Below, piece after piece: positions 10,801 through 23,802 of a stretch of DNA of 64,000 nucleotides. Under the pieces are notes generated by a model. The model did not search any database. It was given only the letters and a program-made list of their open reading frames with translations, and was not told where the DNA came from. Where the stretch lies: assembly GCA_037447655.1 (NCBI GenBank), contig JBBHKE010000294.1, forward strand, positions 7,501 through 71,500, read 5' to 3'. Source of the DNA: Zygnema cylindricum. Lineage: Eukaryota > Streptophyta > Zygnematophyceae > Zygnematales > Zygnemataceae. Position 1 is the first letter of the stretch, and every line of letters starts with the position of its first letter. The position numbers and the translations under genes are program-made.

Positions 10801-13800
10801 GTTACTGCTGCCACTGCCAGGTAGCTTAATTAGATCCCTCTCCCTGAATACCTTACACTCTCTATTACGTATTGTCGGGTTTTATTAATTCATTCTTTCG
10901 TGATTTGATGACCACTGATGTTGTCGTATATCTCAATACGACTGAGGTAGAAGTCTGTCTGGTTCTGAAAAGAAAATGCATTGTTAATGCAGTAGAATAT
11001 TCAGTATATCGAAGACCTGGTGTGGTGGTTTTCTCAGATAGGTTCATTTCCTCCCTCTCTCCTTCCACCAATCTGTATCTTTCTCTCACCTCTCTCTCTA
11101 CCTCTCTCCCTCTCTCTCTCCCCCCCTCTCTCTCTATATCTCTCTCTCTCTCTCACACACACTCTCTCTTCCCCCCCTTCCTCACTGCTGTCACTATACT
11201 GGCAGCTCAAGTGATTTCAATGGGCAGTGGCTGGAGTTCTGCAGCTTGTGGTGGAAAAGATGCTCTCTGCAGAGGGCATTAAAAGGACAGAGCTCGGAAG
11301 GGAGGAGTTTCTCAAACGTGTGTGGGAGTGGAAGGAGAAGTGAGAGCTGTGTTCTAACCATAACTGCATAAAATCGTCTGGTTTGCGATTATATTTCTAT
11401 AACATCTTTGCACACCGGGTGTATTTTCCTCGGTTCAGTTTTGCGGACAACTTGTTTTTCTCCTTGTTTTAAAATCCTTGTTAATCCTCTCATATTATGA
11501 ATGTGTTCAGGTCTTTTCATTCTTTGTAAAAAGTGACCTCAATAAATGTTACAGGTTTTGCATTTTCCTTTTGACTCGTTGCAGTCACAAACATAGCAAC
11601 CAATGGACTGTTGTTCAGCCACAACCTGATTTAAGATCGTTGCCTCCACTTATCAAATCTGTCTAATGTACTTCAGATATCAACACTATGTTTCACTCTC
11701 TTACTCGATTTCTTGTTCATTTCCATAGGTACGGGGGAACTATTGGCAACCAAATACGACGTCTGGGAGCCTCTTGTGATTGGTCTCGAGAACGTTTCAC
11801 TTTAGATGAAAAGCTCAGCAGTAAGTGTTCTCTACTTTTTTCAGGATTTGGACTACTTGCAATTCAATTTACTGTCTCTGGCGTGAGAATTGTCAGTGTA
11901 ATTAGTGTGGATTTCATCGGCAAGTTTATATGCATGATTTTAACGCTTCCATTCTGTAATTTCTTGCATCCACACTAAGTGCGCCAAAACGTACGATTTT
12001 ACTTCAAATTCAATTGACATTCAACTAATTTTAGTAAAATTCAAATCAAAAAATGTATAATGGCCTCATTCTCAGCACTTTATGGCTATGGTTAGATCAA
12101 GTGCAGTCAGCAGTAACCCATTTTCTATACTCATCAAGTTTCTTGATTTTCTCCAAAGAACCATAGATGTTAAAAATTACTGTGGATCTGACAAATGGTA
12201 GTGTGCGGAGTAGTTTTAAGTCAGGTCATATGTCGTCCATTTTGTAGGACAGTTTGAGGATCTCTCTTTGTGAAGTGAAAGCTTGTGGCTCTGCAAGGAG
12301 TGAGTGATCTTATGCAAAAACCAAATATTTGTAGTGGAATTGGCTTTCCTTTTGTACAGAAGCTGTTGTGGAGGCTTTTTGGCGTCTCCACGAAAAGGGT
12401 CTTATCTATCGTGGTAAGCATCTCTTACAGTTGTCCTATTCTTGGAAATTAAATATTTTGTGCATTAATACCTTAATTCTTTTCTTATCTTTTTTTGCTG
12501 GAGGGTTGTAGATTGTCCCTGTTTGTATTCAAAAAGTTGATGCAAATAACTTCCCATTGGTTAATACTTGAATTGTGAATCATTTGTGTGAGCCAGTCAG
12601 ATGGGAGGATAAAGTCTCCAGAGAAGTTTTTCTCTCATAAGGCAGTTAGTGTTTGTAAGGAGTCTATAAGCCTGAGATTATCAGTTGATGCATGGTAAAG
12701 TTGATTATGACGAAATTTTCTGTAAAGAATGCAGGGAGCTATTTGGTGAATTGGTCTCCTCATCTCCAAACTGCTGTGTCAGACCTGGTGGGTTAGCCTT
12801 TTTCGGAGATACTTTTTTTGGTGTTAACCTCAATTTTTTGGGTTAAACTCATTCTTTGGGTTTCACTATTTCTACTTTGCATGAATCAACCGATGCAGAC
12901 ATGTATGGCAGTGGAGGGCAGGTATTGCTTTTCTTGCTATCTCATATAGACACATCAGATGATCAGCTTTTGCAAGAGCGCATAGTGCTTCTTAAAATAA
13001 GAATATAGACATTAACGAAAGACAATATTTCTTCAAAGTGGTAGGATCCACTGACCACCGTTATGATTTGCATCTAAGACGTGCTTAGATTTTTTTGTTG
13101 ACCCTATAATTGTGGTTTTCAGACTGTTGGAGACTGTTGTGCTTGTCTTATTATACTTAGTGTCTGTTAAATTCACAGCTTCTGTTAAGAAATCCCTTTC
13201 CTTTCCTTTCCTTCCTTCCTTGCTTCTGTCTGCTGAGTTAGTTTTCTAAAAGGGCAGACCAGGCCGTGTTTTCTTATGATCAGATAAAGAAGTTTGAGTT
13301 CACAAAAAAAAATATTGACAAATTGGTATTACCATAAGTCAATTCCTTGTAAATACTTGTATCAATGCTTATCAAATTCTCACCAAGGATGACAGGGAAT
13401 GGCAGGAGGTGGAGTACAGCGAGGAGGCTGGGCGAATGTTTTACTTTAAATACCCCGTGGCTGGAGGTTCTGCGTAAGCCTTCTCAAGTTGCCACTTTTT
13501 TTCTTTCCCTTTTGTTTCCCCCCACTTTTTCACTTTGTACCACGTCTTTTCATTCCCTTTAGTTTGGAAGTTGGGATGGTTTTTTTTTGCAATAAATTGT
13601 CCTTCTAAATCTAAATGTTGGCGTACTTTCCAACCTATGTTTTTCCTTATTGAGGATCAGAAGTGTGTGGAATGGAACTGCAGAGAAAGACATATTTGTT
13701 AGTATAGATAAATTCGTTTTTGCGCTGAATGATTTTCAATTCTTTCACAAATGTTCACATGTTCACTAAGTCCCATTTTGTTTTGAACTATAAATGTGAA

Positions 13801-16800
13801 CTTTGGAAAACACGCGGTTAGACATAGTCGATGTGTGAATTACTTTAAATGCTTATTATAGAATCGAGAGAATTCATTACTTCATATTCTCAACTTTGTT
13901 TCCTTTGGAACTCTATTGTGTAACAGGGATGATTTTCTTCCCGTGGCAACAACCAGACCAGAAACATTGTTAGGAGATACAGCAGTAGCCGTTCATCCAG
14001 AGGTGAGAATCAAATATGCAAAAGAAATTTTACAGTGCAAATCTTACGCTGTTGTTTACGTGTTTATTTGTTTATTTTTTTATATCCCTTTTGTCTTTTC
14101 TCTTTTTTTACCATATAATACTCAAGAAACTTTAAAGTTCTTTTTTTTTGTTTTAGTTATTCCAATACCTTGCGAATCTGGTTTCTTTATGAGGCTACAG
14201 TTTAACTGAGAGCTGTTTCTATTGCAGGATGACCGATATCGTCAATTTGTGGGGAAAAAGGCTGTCGTCCCCATGAGTGGTGGAAGAGAAATCCCGATTA
14301 TTGCAGACGAGGTAGATATGTTAAATCTCTGAAATTCCTGGCAATCTCTTTTTGCTGGAAAGGATGAAAGTTTGACTGAAATGGTCACTTCTCTGTTATT
14401 TTTTACTTCCCGTCTCCAAAAAAGCTTGTTAAACGTCATGTTAACTGTGGTTTGACTGTTTTTCCTATTTTGGCAGTATGTAGACCGTGAGTTTGGAACA
14501 GGAGCTCTGAAAATCACTCCTGGGCATGACCCAAATGACTACGCAATTGGTCAGCGAATCGGTTTACCTATCATAAACATTATGGCGAAAGACGGAAGTT
14601 TGAATGAAAACGCAGGTGTTTATAGGTGGGCATTTGATGATTTTTTTCTTTTTCTGCTCGTGTATGTCATTGTTGTTAGCTTCTTTTTCTGTGACAATTC
14701 ACACCATTACACAGCCCAACGCTATTAGAGTTACTAAACTATGAGCGTTAACACTTTATTAGCCTTAACTATGCTAAATATGTTTTATAATGTGGATCTT
14801 TATGGGCCACTAAACTACATAGTGGTATTAACACTAATTTGTGATTTTGGGGTAAAAAAAACACTCACTGGACTTAGAGCGAATTGCAGTGTACCTGCAA
14901 TTTGTGGATGGAATCCTTTTCCATGATACAAATTTCCTGCAGGATGTTTTCGGATTAGTTGAAGGTCGCATTAATTCATACTCTCCGGTAAACAACATTC
15001 TTGATTTTCAGAGAGAAACCATAAAACAGAGGGTTGGAGATAGTGTAGTCATCATATTAGTGTTGAAGTTGGGTTCTATCGGCCAAATTGCAGTTTTTGG
15101 ATGTGTTTTTTGGACACACATAGCACAACATGATATGCTTCAATGTATTGGGCATGGATGATGTAACCAAAAGTTATCTGTGGGATTGTCACATTTGTTG
15201 GACAGTGGTTTGGACCGATTTGAGGCAAGAGAGAGGTTGTGGGCTGATCTTGAAGCATCCGGGCTGGCTATTAAAACTGAGCCTCATACTTTACGAGTTC
15301 CACGATCACAACGAGGAGGAGAGGTAAGAGAGGGTTATCACATATATCTTGGAATTTCTGGGAAGAGTGTCTGCTCTGGTGTTCGTCTTTGTTATGCAAG
15401 AATACGAAGCATTCGTTTTTTTGTTCACACTTGTACAGTGATCTTTTTTTCTAATTTCATTTAGTTATGAATTGCGGTGGGACTTAGTGAGTTTCTTTTA
15501 TTTTGAGATTCACAGGAAATCTTTGTTTGTCTCATTCTCTTTTACATGGTAATAGTAAATGGGGACACTTTATAGATGTGTTTTTAGAATTTACTACGTG
15601 TTTAATGGGACATTAACCGAGGTACTGAGGTTATCTGGATGAAGGTGGTGGAGCCTTTAGTAAGCCGACAATGGTTTGTGAAAATGGCACCTCTGGCTGA
15701 ACCAGCTTTGGCTGCGGTACAAAATGGAACTCTTCGAATCGTTCCTGATCGGTTTGAGAAGGTGAGTTTATAATATCCAAAATAGGTGGAAGGTGAAACA
15801 CTCAAAAGTTTCTACACCCAAATTTTATTTGTGGGATTACAGCAGTTTTCTCAGGGTGATTTACTGCTTCCCCCCCTGTGATTTTGAATTAAGAATATGA
15901 GGCTACTTGTACAAATTGTAGTGGAAGTAGCTGGTTTGGGCTCGTACCCTCGACTTCAGTCCTTCGCATGCTTTGATTAAGAGGGAAGACAGCCATCAGT
16001 GGTCGAATTTGTTGATTTATAAAAATGCAAATTCAAATGAGAGCTAGCCTTTATGATAATAGGGAAACACATCGGGAGCTGTCATTATCCTGGTTTACGT
16101 CAAAATTCTTGGGAGAATTTCTTTCTTTAGGTTGTTGAGAGATATTTACAAGCTCGTGTTATGGAGTAATGTACCGTAACACCTAAGTAGCGGAGATCGC
16201 AGTTCAATGATTTCTTTGTTTTTCAAATGATTTGAACAACCTGATATGTTTTTGCATGATTTGAACGTAAAAGGAAAAAAAATGTTAGAATGAACTAATT
16301 CTGTGTACTTGCTGCTTTTAACAAGCAATTTTTTTTGTTATGTAAGCCCCTATAATTTATGTGCCTTGTTTATACCGAGGGTATCAATTAGAGTGGGCCA
16401 AGGAACTTACCCTTTGTCTAAACTCTTCATATTGGAACGCAAAGGTTTAAACTTTATGAAAAAGTAGTCATTAAAATGTTAATACAGAAATTATTCGAAG
16501 TTAAAATGCCTAGTTTGTCAGCATGGTGTGGCTTACACGGTTTTTGAATTAAGTATGATTGATGAAGTTTCAAACGAGTTTGGTAAATGTAATTAGTTCA
16601 GTACACGCCTGGTTGGGAGAAATCCACTAATTGCTGATTGACATTGTTAACACGATTATACAAAATGTCAGAAAAGTCACACTACCAGTGGTGGGCATTA
16701 TATTCAGAGGGAGCTTTTGGGCATGGAAACAAAACCAGATCTACAACTACTGGTTGGAGAATGTGAGAGATTGGTGTATCAGCCGACAACTATGGTGGGG

Positions 16801-19325
16801 ACATCGAATTCCTGTGTGGTATGTTCAAAGCAAGGATGGAGAGGTAAAAGAAAACGAGGAGTTTGTGGTGGCGAGAAGCGAAGAGGAGGCCTATGAAATT
16901 GCACGAGAAAAGTACGGAGAAGGAGTGGAGTTAAAGCAGGATCCAGATGTATTGGACACGTGGTTTTCGAGGCAAGTACTTTCGTAAATTTTGAAATTGG
17001 AAAGTGGCGTGGAAATGCAAAGCAAATGCACTTTTGGAAATACTAAGTGTTGAGAAAATGATGTAATATGGGATGATATCCATAGGATCTTGTGAAGCCA
17101 AGGCCTAATTAATGAAAAGAATTATCATCCATAGTAGAAGTGGGTTTACTTCCTGAGAGACGGACATTTGGAGTTTCGAGAAGAACGTCAGTAGTTTACA
17201 AGCCTACTTTATCATCGGATTGAATCCTAGTTGAATCAAAGTTTCCCAAAAGTTGGAAAGGTCACAAATGGGGTAAACAAACCAATTTTCAAATATGTTT
17301 GGGATTTTCCATGACATGTCCATAAAATTTTAGGCAGTTAAGTCTGGCTTTTTAGTCTGGAAAAGTAACATTTCTGAGATGTCCTGTTTCGTACTTACAC
17401 TATATTTCGAGGAATGGAATTGCAGTGGTCTTTGGCCTTTCAGTACTCTTGGATGGCCTGATGAAACATCGAAGGACTTCGGACGTTTCTATCCAACTTC
17501 AGTTTTAGAAACTGGGTATGTTCTATGTTTCATTTGGCATATTGATTTGTATGAATGCGTTTATTTTCCTTGTCTTTGTGAACTTAATCGTTTACTTTGT
17601 AGTCGTCTACTTTACTCGATTATGAGTTTGCTTTGTAGAGTTTATGCAAAACCTTCACAAAAATGTTTGTTTAGAACAAATTTCATTGACTGTGTATTTA
17701 GTCTTTAAAGGAAAGCCGCCAAAAACCCAAAATATGGAGAGAAGTGGACTTTCGTAAGGATGATATTAAGAGGGAGGATTTAGTTCCAGATTATTTTAAT
17801 TTCCTAGTAGACTAATTACGCCTCCCTTTTTTTCTAATTACGCCTCCCTTTTTTTCTCTGCAGACATGATATTTTATTCTTTTGGGTTGCTCGTATGATC
17901 ATGATGGGTATTGAGTTTACGGGTCGTTCTCCTTTTCAAGTCGTCTATCTCCATGGCCTTGTCAGAGATGCACAGGTTTTTATTTCCCCCCACTTTAAGG
18001 AAAATGTTTCATTAGGGGTTTTGTTACCACATTATAACATGTGCAGGCATACTGTGTGACAAACCACGACAAAACCTAACAAGTTTTAGTCATTGATTTT
18101 GCATTCTCTACTATGTGAGGGAAAATTCAAATGTTGGGGTTGATTTAGCCTCAAACGTTTCTGAAGTCAACCGAAGCTCTACACCGTTTTGAAGGCAACA
18201 AAGAAACTGAAACAAACATCCAAAAACAACAATATAACATAAAAAATAACATAAACCAACAAACAACAACAACAACATTCTAAAACCAACTAAAGAAATA
18301 TTCCATTTTGAGGTCAATAAAAGCGTCACGTCATTGACACATCACTTATACGAGGCTCATACTGTCAGTTAAGGTTCTCACTTAAAGACCTTCTGTGACA
18401 AATCATCCTCTTAACTACTATTTTCCTTTCTACTTTTCATTTGGTTTTGGGGTATAGGGTCGTAAAATGTCAAAATCACTTGGAAACGTCGTTGATCCAT
18501 TAGACACAATCGGGGAATTCGGGACCGATGCGTTGCGTTTTACTCTGGCTACAGGGACAACTCCTGGACAGGTATCAATTTTATTTTATGGACTGTTGTT
18601 TATGAGGGGGAGGGGGAGGGTGAGGGTGAAGGGGAGGGGGAGAGGGAGAGGGGAAGAAAAAAAATATATTTGTTAGAAGGACGAGTGTCGGTAAGAAAGG
18701 CAAACAATTTTGTAGAGAGTAAAAAAAATATGAAGTTTCTGTTGAAGGAGAAAAAGTGGGGAGATAGAAGGAGCAGGGATAAGTAGGAGGAAGGAAGAGG
18801 CAACACCCAGACTTTTTGTCATTTTCCTTCGTTTCTTACTTTTTGTGAGTTGTAACGAAAAGAAGAGGCTTTTATTTTGTTTTGTTGGCGAACAGGATGT
18901 GAATCTTTCCATGGAAAGATTGGGTGCAAACAAAGCTTTCACAAATAAATTGTGGAATGCCGCTAAGTTTATTTTACAAAACCTTCCACCTACTTCTTCT
19001 ACCGAATGGGAGTCTTTAACGTCAGTGAAGGTAATTTCTTTATAATCCTTCCTTCTAAACCTCTTTTTTTTTGGTTTGTTTTTTGTCTCGGTGTTTTTTA
19101 GTGAAAAGGATCCATATTTGAGATCAAGTATTGTTGTAAACATGTGGTCTTGTGTTCGAATGTTTTATTGTTTCCTGAACTAGCTTAAGAAGGTTTTTGT
19201 TTCGGAAAGAGGAGAAACAGACCATGTTCTCAATGGAATATAACAGAAGAGACATTTTTTGCGAGTAGACTTTAAGTGCATAGCTACAAGTACAGCTCAA
19301 CATACAGGTTCCTCCACCCTCCCGA

Positions 19326-19372
<47 letters not shown>

Positions 19373-22300
19373 CTCTCTCTCTCTGGCCCTCTTTCTCACT
19401 CTCTGTCTCTCTCTCTCTCAGGCCTTTTAAGTTTAGTTCCAATTTTGATTTCAAAGCTATGATGATACACTCTGTTTTCATATACCTTTACTGATTCCAG
19501 TCTACATGTTCTCACTGTTTCGCAGTTTGACGATAAAAAGGTGTTGTCCGAACTTCCTCTGGCAGAGCGTTGGGTGGTGAGACATCTTTTACTCTCTCCC
19601 CCAAAATCTATGAAATGAACTTTGAAAATTCCTGCATGTATACTCTACAATAATATAACAGGAAAACTTATCCCCTAAAATGTATGTGGGAATCTAATTT
19701 TGAACCAATTTCCTGTACTGGCAGTTGACTCGTCTTCATGGTTTGGTGGATTCCACAACATTGGCCTACGAGAAGTTCGAGTTTGGTGAAGTGGGACGTG
19801 ACATATATGACTTTTTTTGGAGTGACTTTGCTGATTGGTAAGAGACTCAAATTTTTCCATGTTATGCTCTTTGCATCTAATCGATCTAATTGTAGTACTG
19901 ACTTGTTTTTGTGGTCCACATGATTTCTTGAATTGGCAAAGATTCATAATTGGCAAAGATTATCGGTTTAGTCCATTGTTTGTCGTACTGGCGTAAGATT
20001 TCTCATTGTCAGTAAACCTGTAAATCTGTAAATCTGTAAATCTGTAAATCAGTAAATCAGAAATCAGTATACCAGTAAATCAAAAAAAATGTGGATATCA
20101 AATTTTTTTTTATTTGAGTTACTATTAGTATGGGTGATGATTCTGCATCTCTTTTAATGACACTAGTGAGTATATCAGAGCATACTTCTTAAGTGCATAA
20201 AACTTTGCCCTTATTATTCATTAGTTTCGGTGTGTTTTATCCTTTTGTGCAGCATTTTGTAGTAAAATTTGATTTATTAACGTATAATATGGCTTCAACT
20301 TAAGCACTTTAGAACCAAGGATTTAGTGACAGAATTTTGCTTAGAATGAGTATTTTACATGAGTATGTGTTTTTGGAGTTAATGACTCTAATTAAGTCAC
20401 CCAAATTGAAGGAGTGGACAGCATGCCGTCGTGTGACTCAACCAATTGATTCTAATTCCTCATTTACACTAATACTTTTGGCATTTACTCTAATAGCAAT
20501 GAACGGTTTGTGGTAGTAATGTATCGTTAAATGTTTGGCCCGTCATGTGGTTATATAGTGTGTATATGTTTAGGTCTGCATAAAGAATATCTGTAAGTAT
20601 AATATAGGAATATATGTGGGTGTGGAATATTTTTCAATCGGTGATGGGACATGACGTAACACGATGTGGTGTGACATGACGTGATGTGACATGATGCGAT
20701 GTAATGTGATGAGATGTTTTGCAGGTTTATAGAAGCAAGTAAGACGAGGCTATACAAGAATGAGGACGAAAACGCGGGACCTCGAGTACAGGCTGTTTTG
20801 GTTTATGTGTTTGATACCGTTCTTAGACTCCTGCACCCCTTTATGCCCTATGTGACAGAGAGATTGTGGCAGGTGAGATACTAGAAACCGTACTGAAAAT
20901 TCACTCTAACAAGTGATAAGTTCAAAACAGTGTTTAAGTACTGCTAGCTCTGTGAAAACCACGTTTCGCAGAGAACTTTGTCTTTGGGAACTTTGTCTTA
21001 TAGGACATCTTTAATCCCTATCATTGTTAAACATTTTGTTGAGAACTTGAAGTCTCAAACTTAAATCAAGGATATCTTGTTTATGGTGACCAATCAGAAG
21101 GGCACCGAAAAACCCAAAAAAAAAATGGTATTACTTTCTTGATTGCACTTTCACAATTAAAAATTGAAACTTGAAAATCTATGTCATGTGAAAAATGTTT
21201 CTGGGTGCCCGAGTATGGCTTACGTTTATATCCATGAAGAGTACTTTTTTCCCAAACATCTCGCAAACATTCTGGTTCTTTGTGCAAAATTGATTGAAAG
21301 AAAGGCGGATAACCGAAATCGAATTGTTGAAGGGAAGTCTCTTGGAGGGTTGGGATATAATAGGCCATGCCTCATGAAGGAAAGGCACTTGTGATTGCCT
21401 CTTGGCCTTCCAAAGGGCTTCCCCAAGATCCAACTGCCTTGGGACAATTTGAAGAGCTTCAAAATTTGGTAAGTTTACATTCTTTTATTCTTACGTCTTC
21501 CTGTAAAGTAAAGAATTTGCATTAGAGAAAATGGTGGGAAAGAAAAAAGGGAACAAGACGGGACAAAGTAGGAAGAAAACGTCAGAAAGGAGAGATGGGA
21601 GGAAGGATAAAGAAGTAGAAAGGAAATGGTAGGAAAGACAAAGGAACTGGAAAAGAGATGGTAGGAAAGAGAAGGTGACGAGAGGGAAGGCGCGAAGTAG
21701 GAAGCAAATGGAAGGAAAACGGTAGAAAAGAAGATAAAACCGAGATGAAATTGTTTAAAAGAAGATGAACGGTAATGAAATGGTGAGAAAGGAAGAGGAA
21801 TGCAAAGGAAATGGAAAGGAAGTGAATGGGGGAGTGAAGTAATCAGAAACAACCAACGGCATACCAAGATTTTGACTTATGTGACTGCTTTTTTTTTTTT
21901 TGTCCAGATTCGAAGTATTCGAAATGCAAGAGCGGAATATAGTGTTGAACCCGTGAAAAGAATTGCGGCCATTATTGTGGCAAGTCCAACCACCCGATTA
22001 TTTATTGAGGTGAGTGTTATTTTCTAGTGGCCTTTCCTTGTTTTCCCTATTGACAAGGATTTTTTTTCACTTTTAATGCCCCTTTTTCTGTTCTCCCATG
22101 TAACAAAGAACTACTTTTTTTTAGTGCATTTTTGTTGTTTCCTCATTTGCCAAGGAACTATGTTCACCCTAGTGCCATATTTTTGTTTTCCCATGTGACA
22201 AGGATTTTTTTCTCAGTAAGTTGTAAGATTTTTTTTGTGATGCAGGAAGAAAAGGCTGTTATTACGGCTCTCTCAAGATTGGACCCAGAAAACGTTCACA

Positions 22301-23802
22301 TTACAAGCAACACTCCAGGTCCTCCATCCTCACTCTCACTTTCTTCCACCTATAGCTTCCTTTCCTTAAAACTTGAACTTAGATGCCAACATTTTCATCA
22401 AAATAATGTTTTCTTTTACTTCATTGATTCACACATCAGTATCATTTACGATACAAGACTGTGCTTCGGTTGATGATGTATTCCAGTTTTTGATTCGGCT
22501 CGTTTAGAGATTTTTAGGGTTTTTCGGGGTTACTCATGTGGTCGTCTGTCTGGAACTGCTGCCTTTCTAATCACACTAAAAACTGTGTGAGTGCAGATGA
22601 TACAAAACAAGCGGTGCATTTAGTGATAGGAGAGGGACTGGAAGCCTATTTGCCTCTTGCGGGAATGGTGGATATAAGTAAAGAGGTCGAACGACTGAAT
22701 AAACAAGCCACAAAGCTTCAGACAGAAGTGGATGGGTTCAGAAAGCGTCTTTCATCACCTTCGGTGAGAGTTTCTTTTTCACCTCTTTTTAGTCCTGTTT
22801 GTTTTTGTTGTGATAAAGGATAAAATAGGTTTTGATGTCCGTGAGAGTTTTTTTTGCCTCTTTGAATCTGTTGTTTCGTTGTGGTTTGAAAGAAATTTGA
22901 TGTCGGATGGAAAAGTTTTGCCTGTTGGCAGGATATTTAATAATATGTAAGTTGAGGGTTACGGGACGATAATGTGAAAATAAGTCGATCCCAAGACTAT
23001 CGGCTTATCTTATTGTGTGTTGTGCTGTATGCATATTATGATATTCTAGAACATAGAGGCGTTTTATTAATCGACGGGTGTCATATATTTAGATGAAATG
23101 TCAAGGGACTCTTATTAAAAACGGTCGTCGCTTATTATGGAAACATTCATATTATTTTTCATCGGTCTATTGAAGGTTCTCAATGTATGTTTAATGGATT
23201 GAGGATTCATTTATATGAGAACTTGTGAAAGGATGATTCGTTCCGTTGAATCTCTCAGTATTATAGTTTTATGGTTTTATTGTTTACTTATATTTGAAAA
23301 TGGTATTCCAGTAATCTACAAATTTAAGTGTCTCTGCAAGGAACAAGACAAGGAACAAGACAAAGAACTAGTTTGCATACTAGCCCCGTTTTAGACAAAT
23401 TGAAGATGAAAAGTGAAAAAGGTATAATCTTTTAGTTGCAAAACAGTGCAAATGCTTATGTGTATTGAAACCTCCTGATAGATTGGTACTATTATGGTAT
23501 TAGATTCACCTTTTTGACTTTTCATCTTCCATTCGTCTAAAACGGTGCTAGTATCGAAACTAGGGCTTTGTCTTGTTTATAGTTGTGAAGCAGTGGCATT
23601 GGTTATGTTGTATCGCAACCTCCTTGTAGATTGGTACTATTATGGTATTAATATGTTGTTTTTTTTGCAGTTTGTAGAGAAAGCCCCGGCGGTTGTGGTC
23701 CAAGGAGTGAGGGATCAGGCGACAGAAGCGGAGGAGAAGTTGACTATCGTCAGGAATCGAATCCAGGAATTAGAAGTTTTAGCGGCTCCAACTAGTCCTT
23801 AA
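7805..23802 (+). CDS. VARS: Valyl-tRNA synthetase, organelle-targeted type
   Basis: Charges tRNA-Val; class I synthetase. Twenty-seven exons: 7805-8156, 8830-8914, 9148-9274, 9531-9614, 11245-11339, 11729-11820, 12360-12413, 12735-12787, 13406-13473, 13927-14002, 14228-14311, 14477-14625, 15206-15323, 15645-15761, 16739-16971, 17426-17515, 17864-17975, 18458-18571, 18896-19030, 19526-19576, 19725-19837, 20725-20872, 21364-21468, 21908-22009, 22246-22318, 22597-22763, 23671-23802. All phases agree; product 1042 residues. The HIGH motif is HMGH (178-181, after [10 protein letters not shown]) and KMSKS is intact (666-670). The editing-domain motif [28 protein letters not shown], and a C-terminal coiled coil are present. 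The Ser/Arg/Leu-rich leader of about 100 residues suggests plastid and/or mitochondrial import. The ATG at 7805 is used; a second, at 7817, has good context. Intron 15 is GC-AG. Confidence 0.95.
9820..9994. mobile_element. MITE family C, worn copy
   Basis: Shares TAAATAAACCC and CTTAACG(T/C)TA words with the other C copies. Its right end, GTTAATAGCAGTTCACTGTGTA, is a recognisable terminus; the left end is eroded. Confidence 0.6.
10328..10548. mobile_element. MITE family C copy (221 bp)
   Basis: Left end TACACCATGAATCGTTATTA and right end AATAAAGATTCACGATGTA are imperfect inverted repeats. The interior shares AAAATAAACCCCACACTATA with 50940-50975. Confidence 0.7.
11080..11176 (+). repeat. (CT)n tract
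   Basis: Imperfect CT/CTCT and CCCC runs about 70 bp before the ValRS exon 5 acceptor. Confidence 0.85.
14708..14893. mobile_element. MITE family B copy (186 bp) in ValRS intron 12
   Basis: Left end TACACAGCCCAACGCTATTA, right end GCGAATTGCAGTGTA. The interior shares CTTTATGGGCCACTAAACTA with copies at 34002 and 39279. Confidence 0.75.
18600..18660 (+). repeat. G/A-rich repeat in ValRS intron 18
   Basis: GAGGGGGAGG-type run just after exon 18. Confidence 0.85.
19322..19421 (+). repeat. (CT)n tract in ValRS intron 19
   Basis: Long CTCTCT run with few interruptions. Confidence 0.9.
20021..20078 (+). repeat. TGTAAATC 8-bp tandem repeat
   Basis: Seven or so units of TGTAAATC drifting to AGTAAATC, in ValRS intron 21. 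Confidence 0.85.
20390..20515. mobile_element. Degenerate MITE remnant in ValRS intron 21
   Basis: Contains GGAGTGGACAGCATGCCGTC, as in the copy at 29109, and ends with TCTAATAGCAATGAACGGT. Confidence 0.5.
21530..21870 (+). repeat. Degenerate GGAAATGGTAGGAAAG-type purine array
   Basis: This part of ValRS intron 23 is almost all purine on the + strand, with recurrent AAATGGTAGGAAAG words, and is an eroded minisatellite. Confidence 0.7.
22025..22230 (+). repeat. About 50-bp degenerate tandem repeat in ValRS intron 24
   Basis: Three to four units carry a TTTTTGTTTTCCCATGTGAC-like core followed by AAGGA and a T run. Confidence 0.65.
23338..23640. repeat. Foldback (inverted) repeat in ValRS intron 26
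   Basis: Arm 1 (about 23356-23423) and arm 2 (about 23509-23579) are complementary with roughly 8-9 mismatches over about 68 bases, separated by about 85 bases. The spacer is itself repeated directly after arm 2: GATTGGTACTATTATGGTAT occurs in both places. The order is arm, spacer, inverted arm, spacer. Confidence 0.8.

Larger units (their letters stand above)
9615..11244. other. ValRS intron 4 with two MITE C copies and a CT tract
   Basis: The 1630-bp intron holds MITE copies near 9820-9994 and 10328-10548 and a pyrimidine tract at 11080-11176. I see no other coding exon in it. Confidence 0.75.

Noticed and set aside
15930-15985. GCTCGTACCCTCGACTTCAG region considered as a tRNA-like fragment
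   Set aside because: No cloverleaf arms or proper A and B boxes could be assembled.
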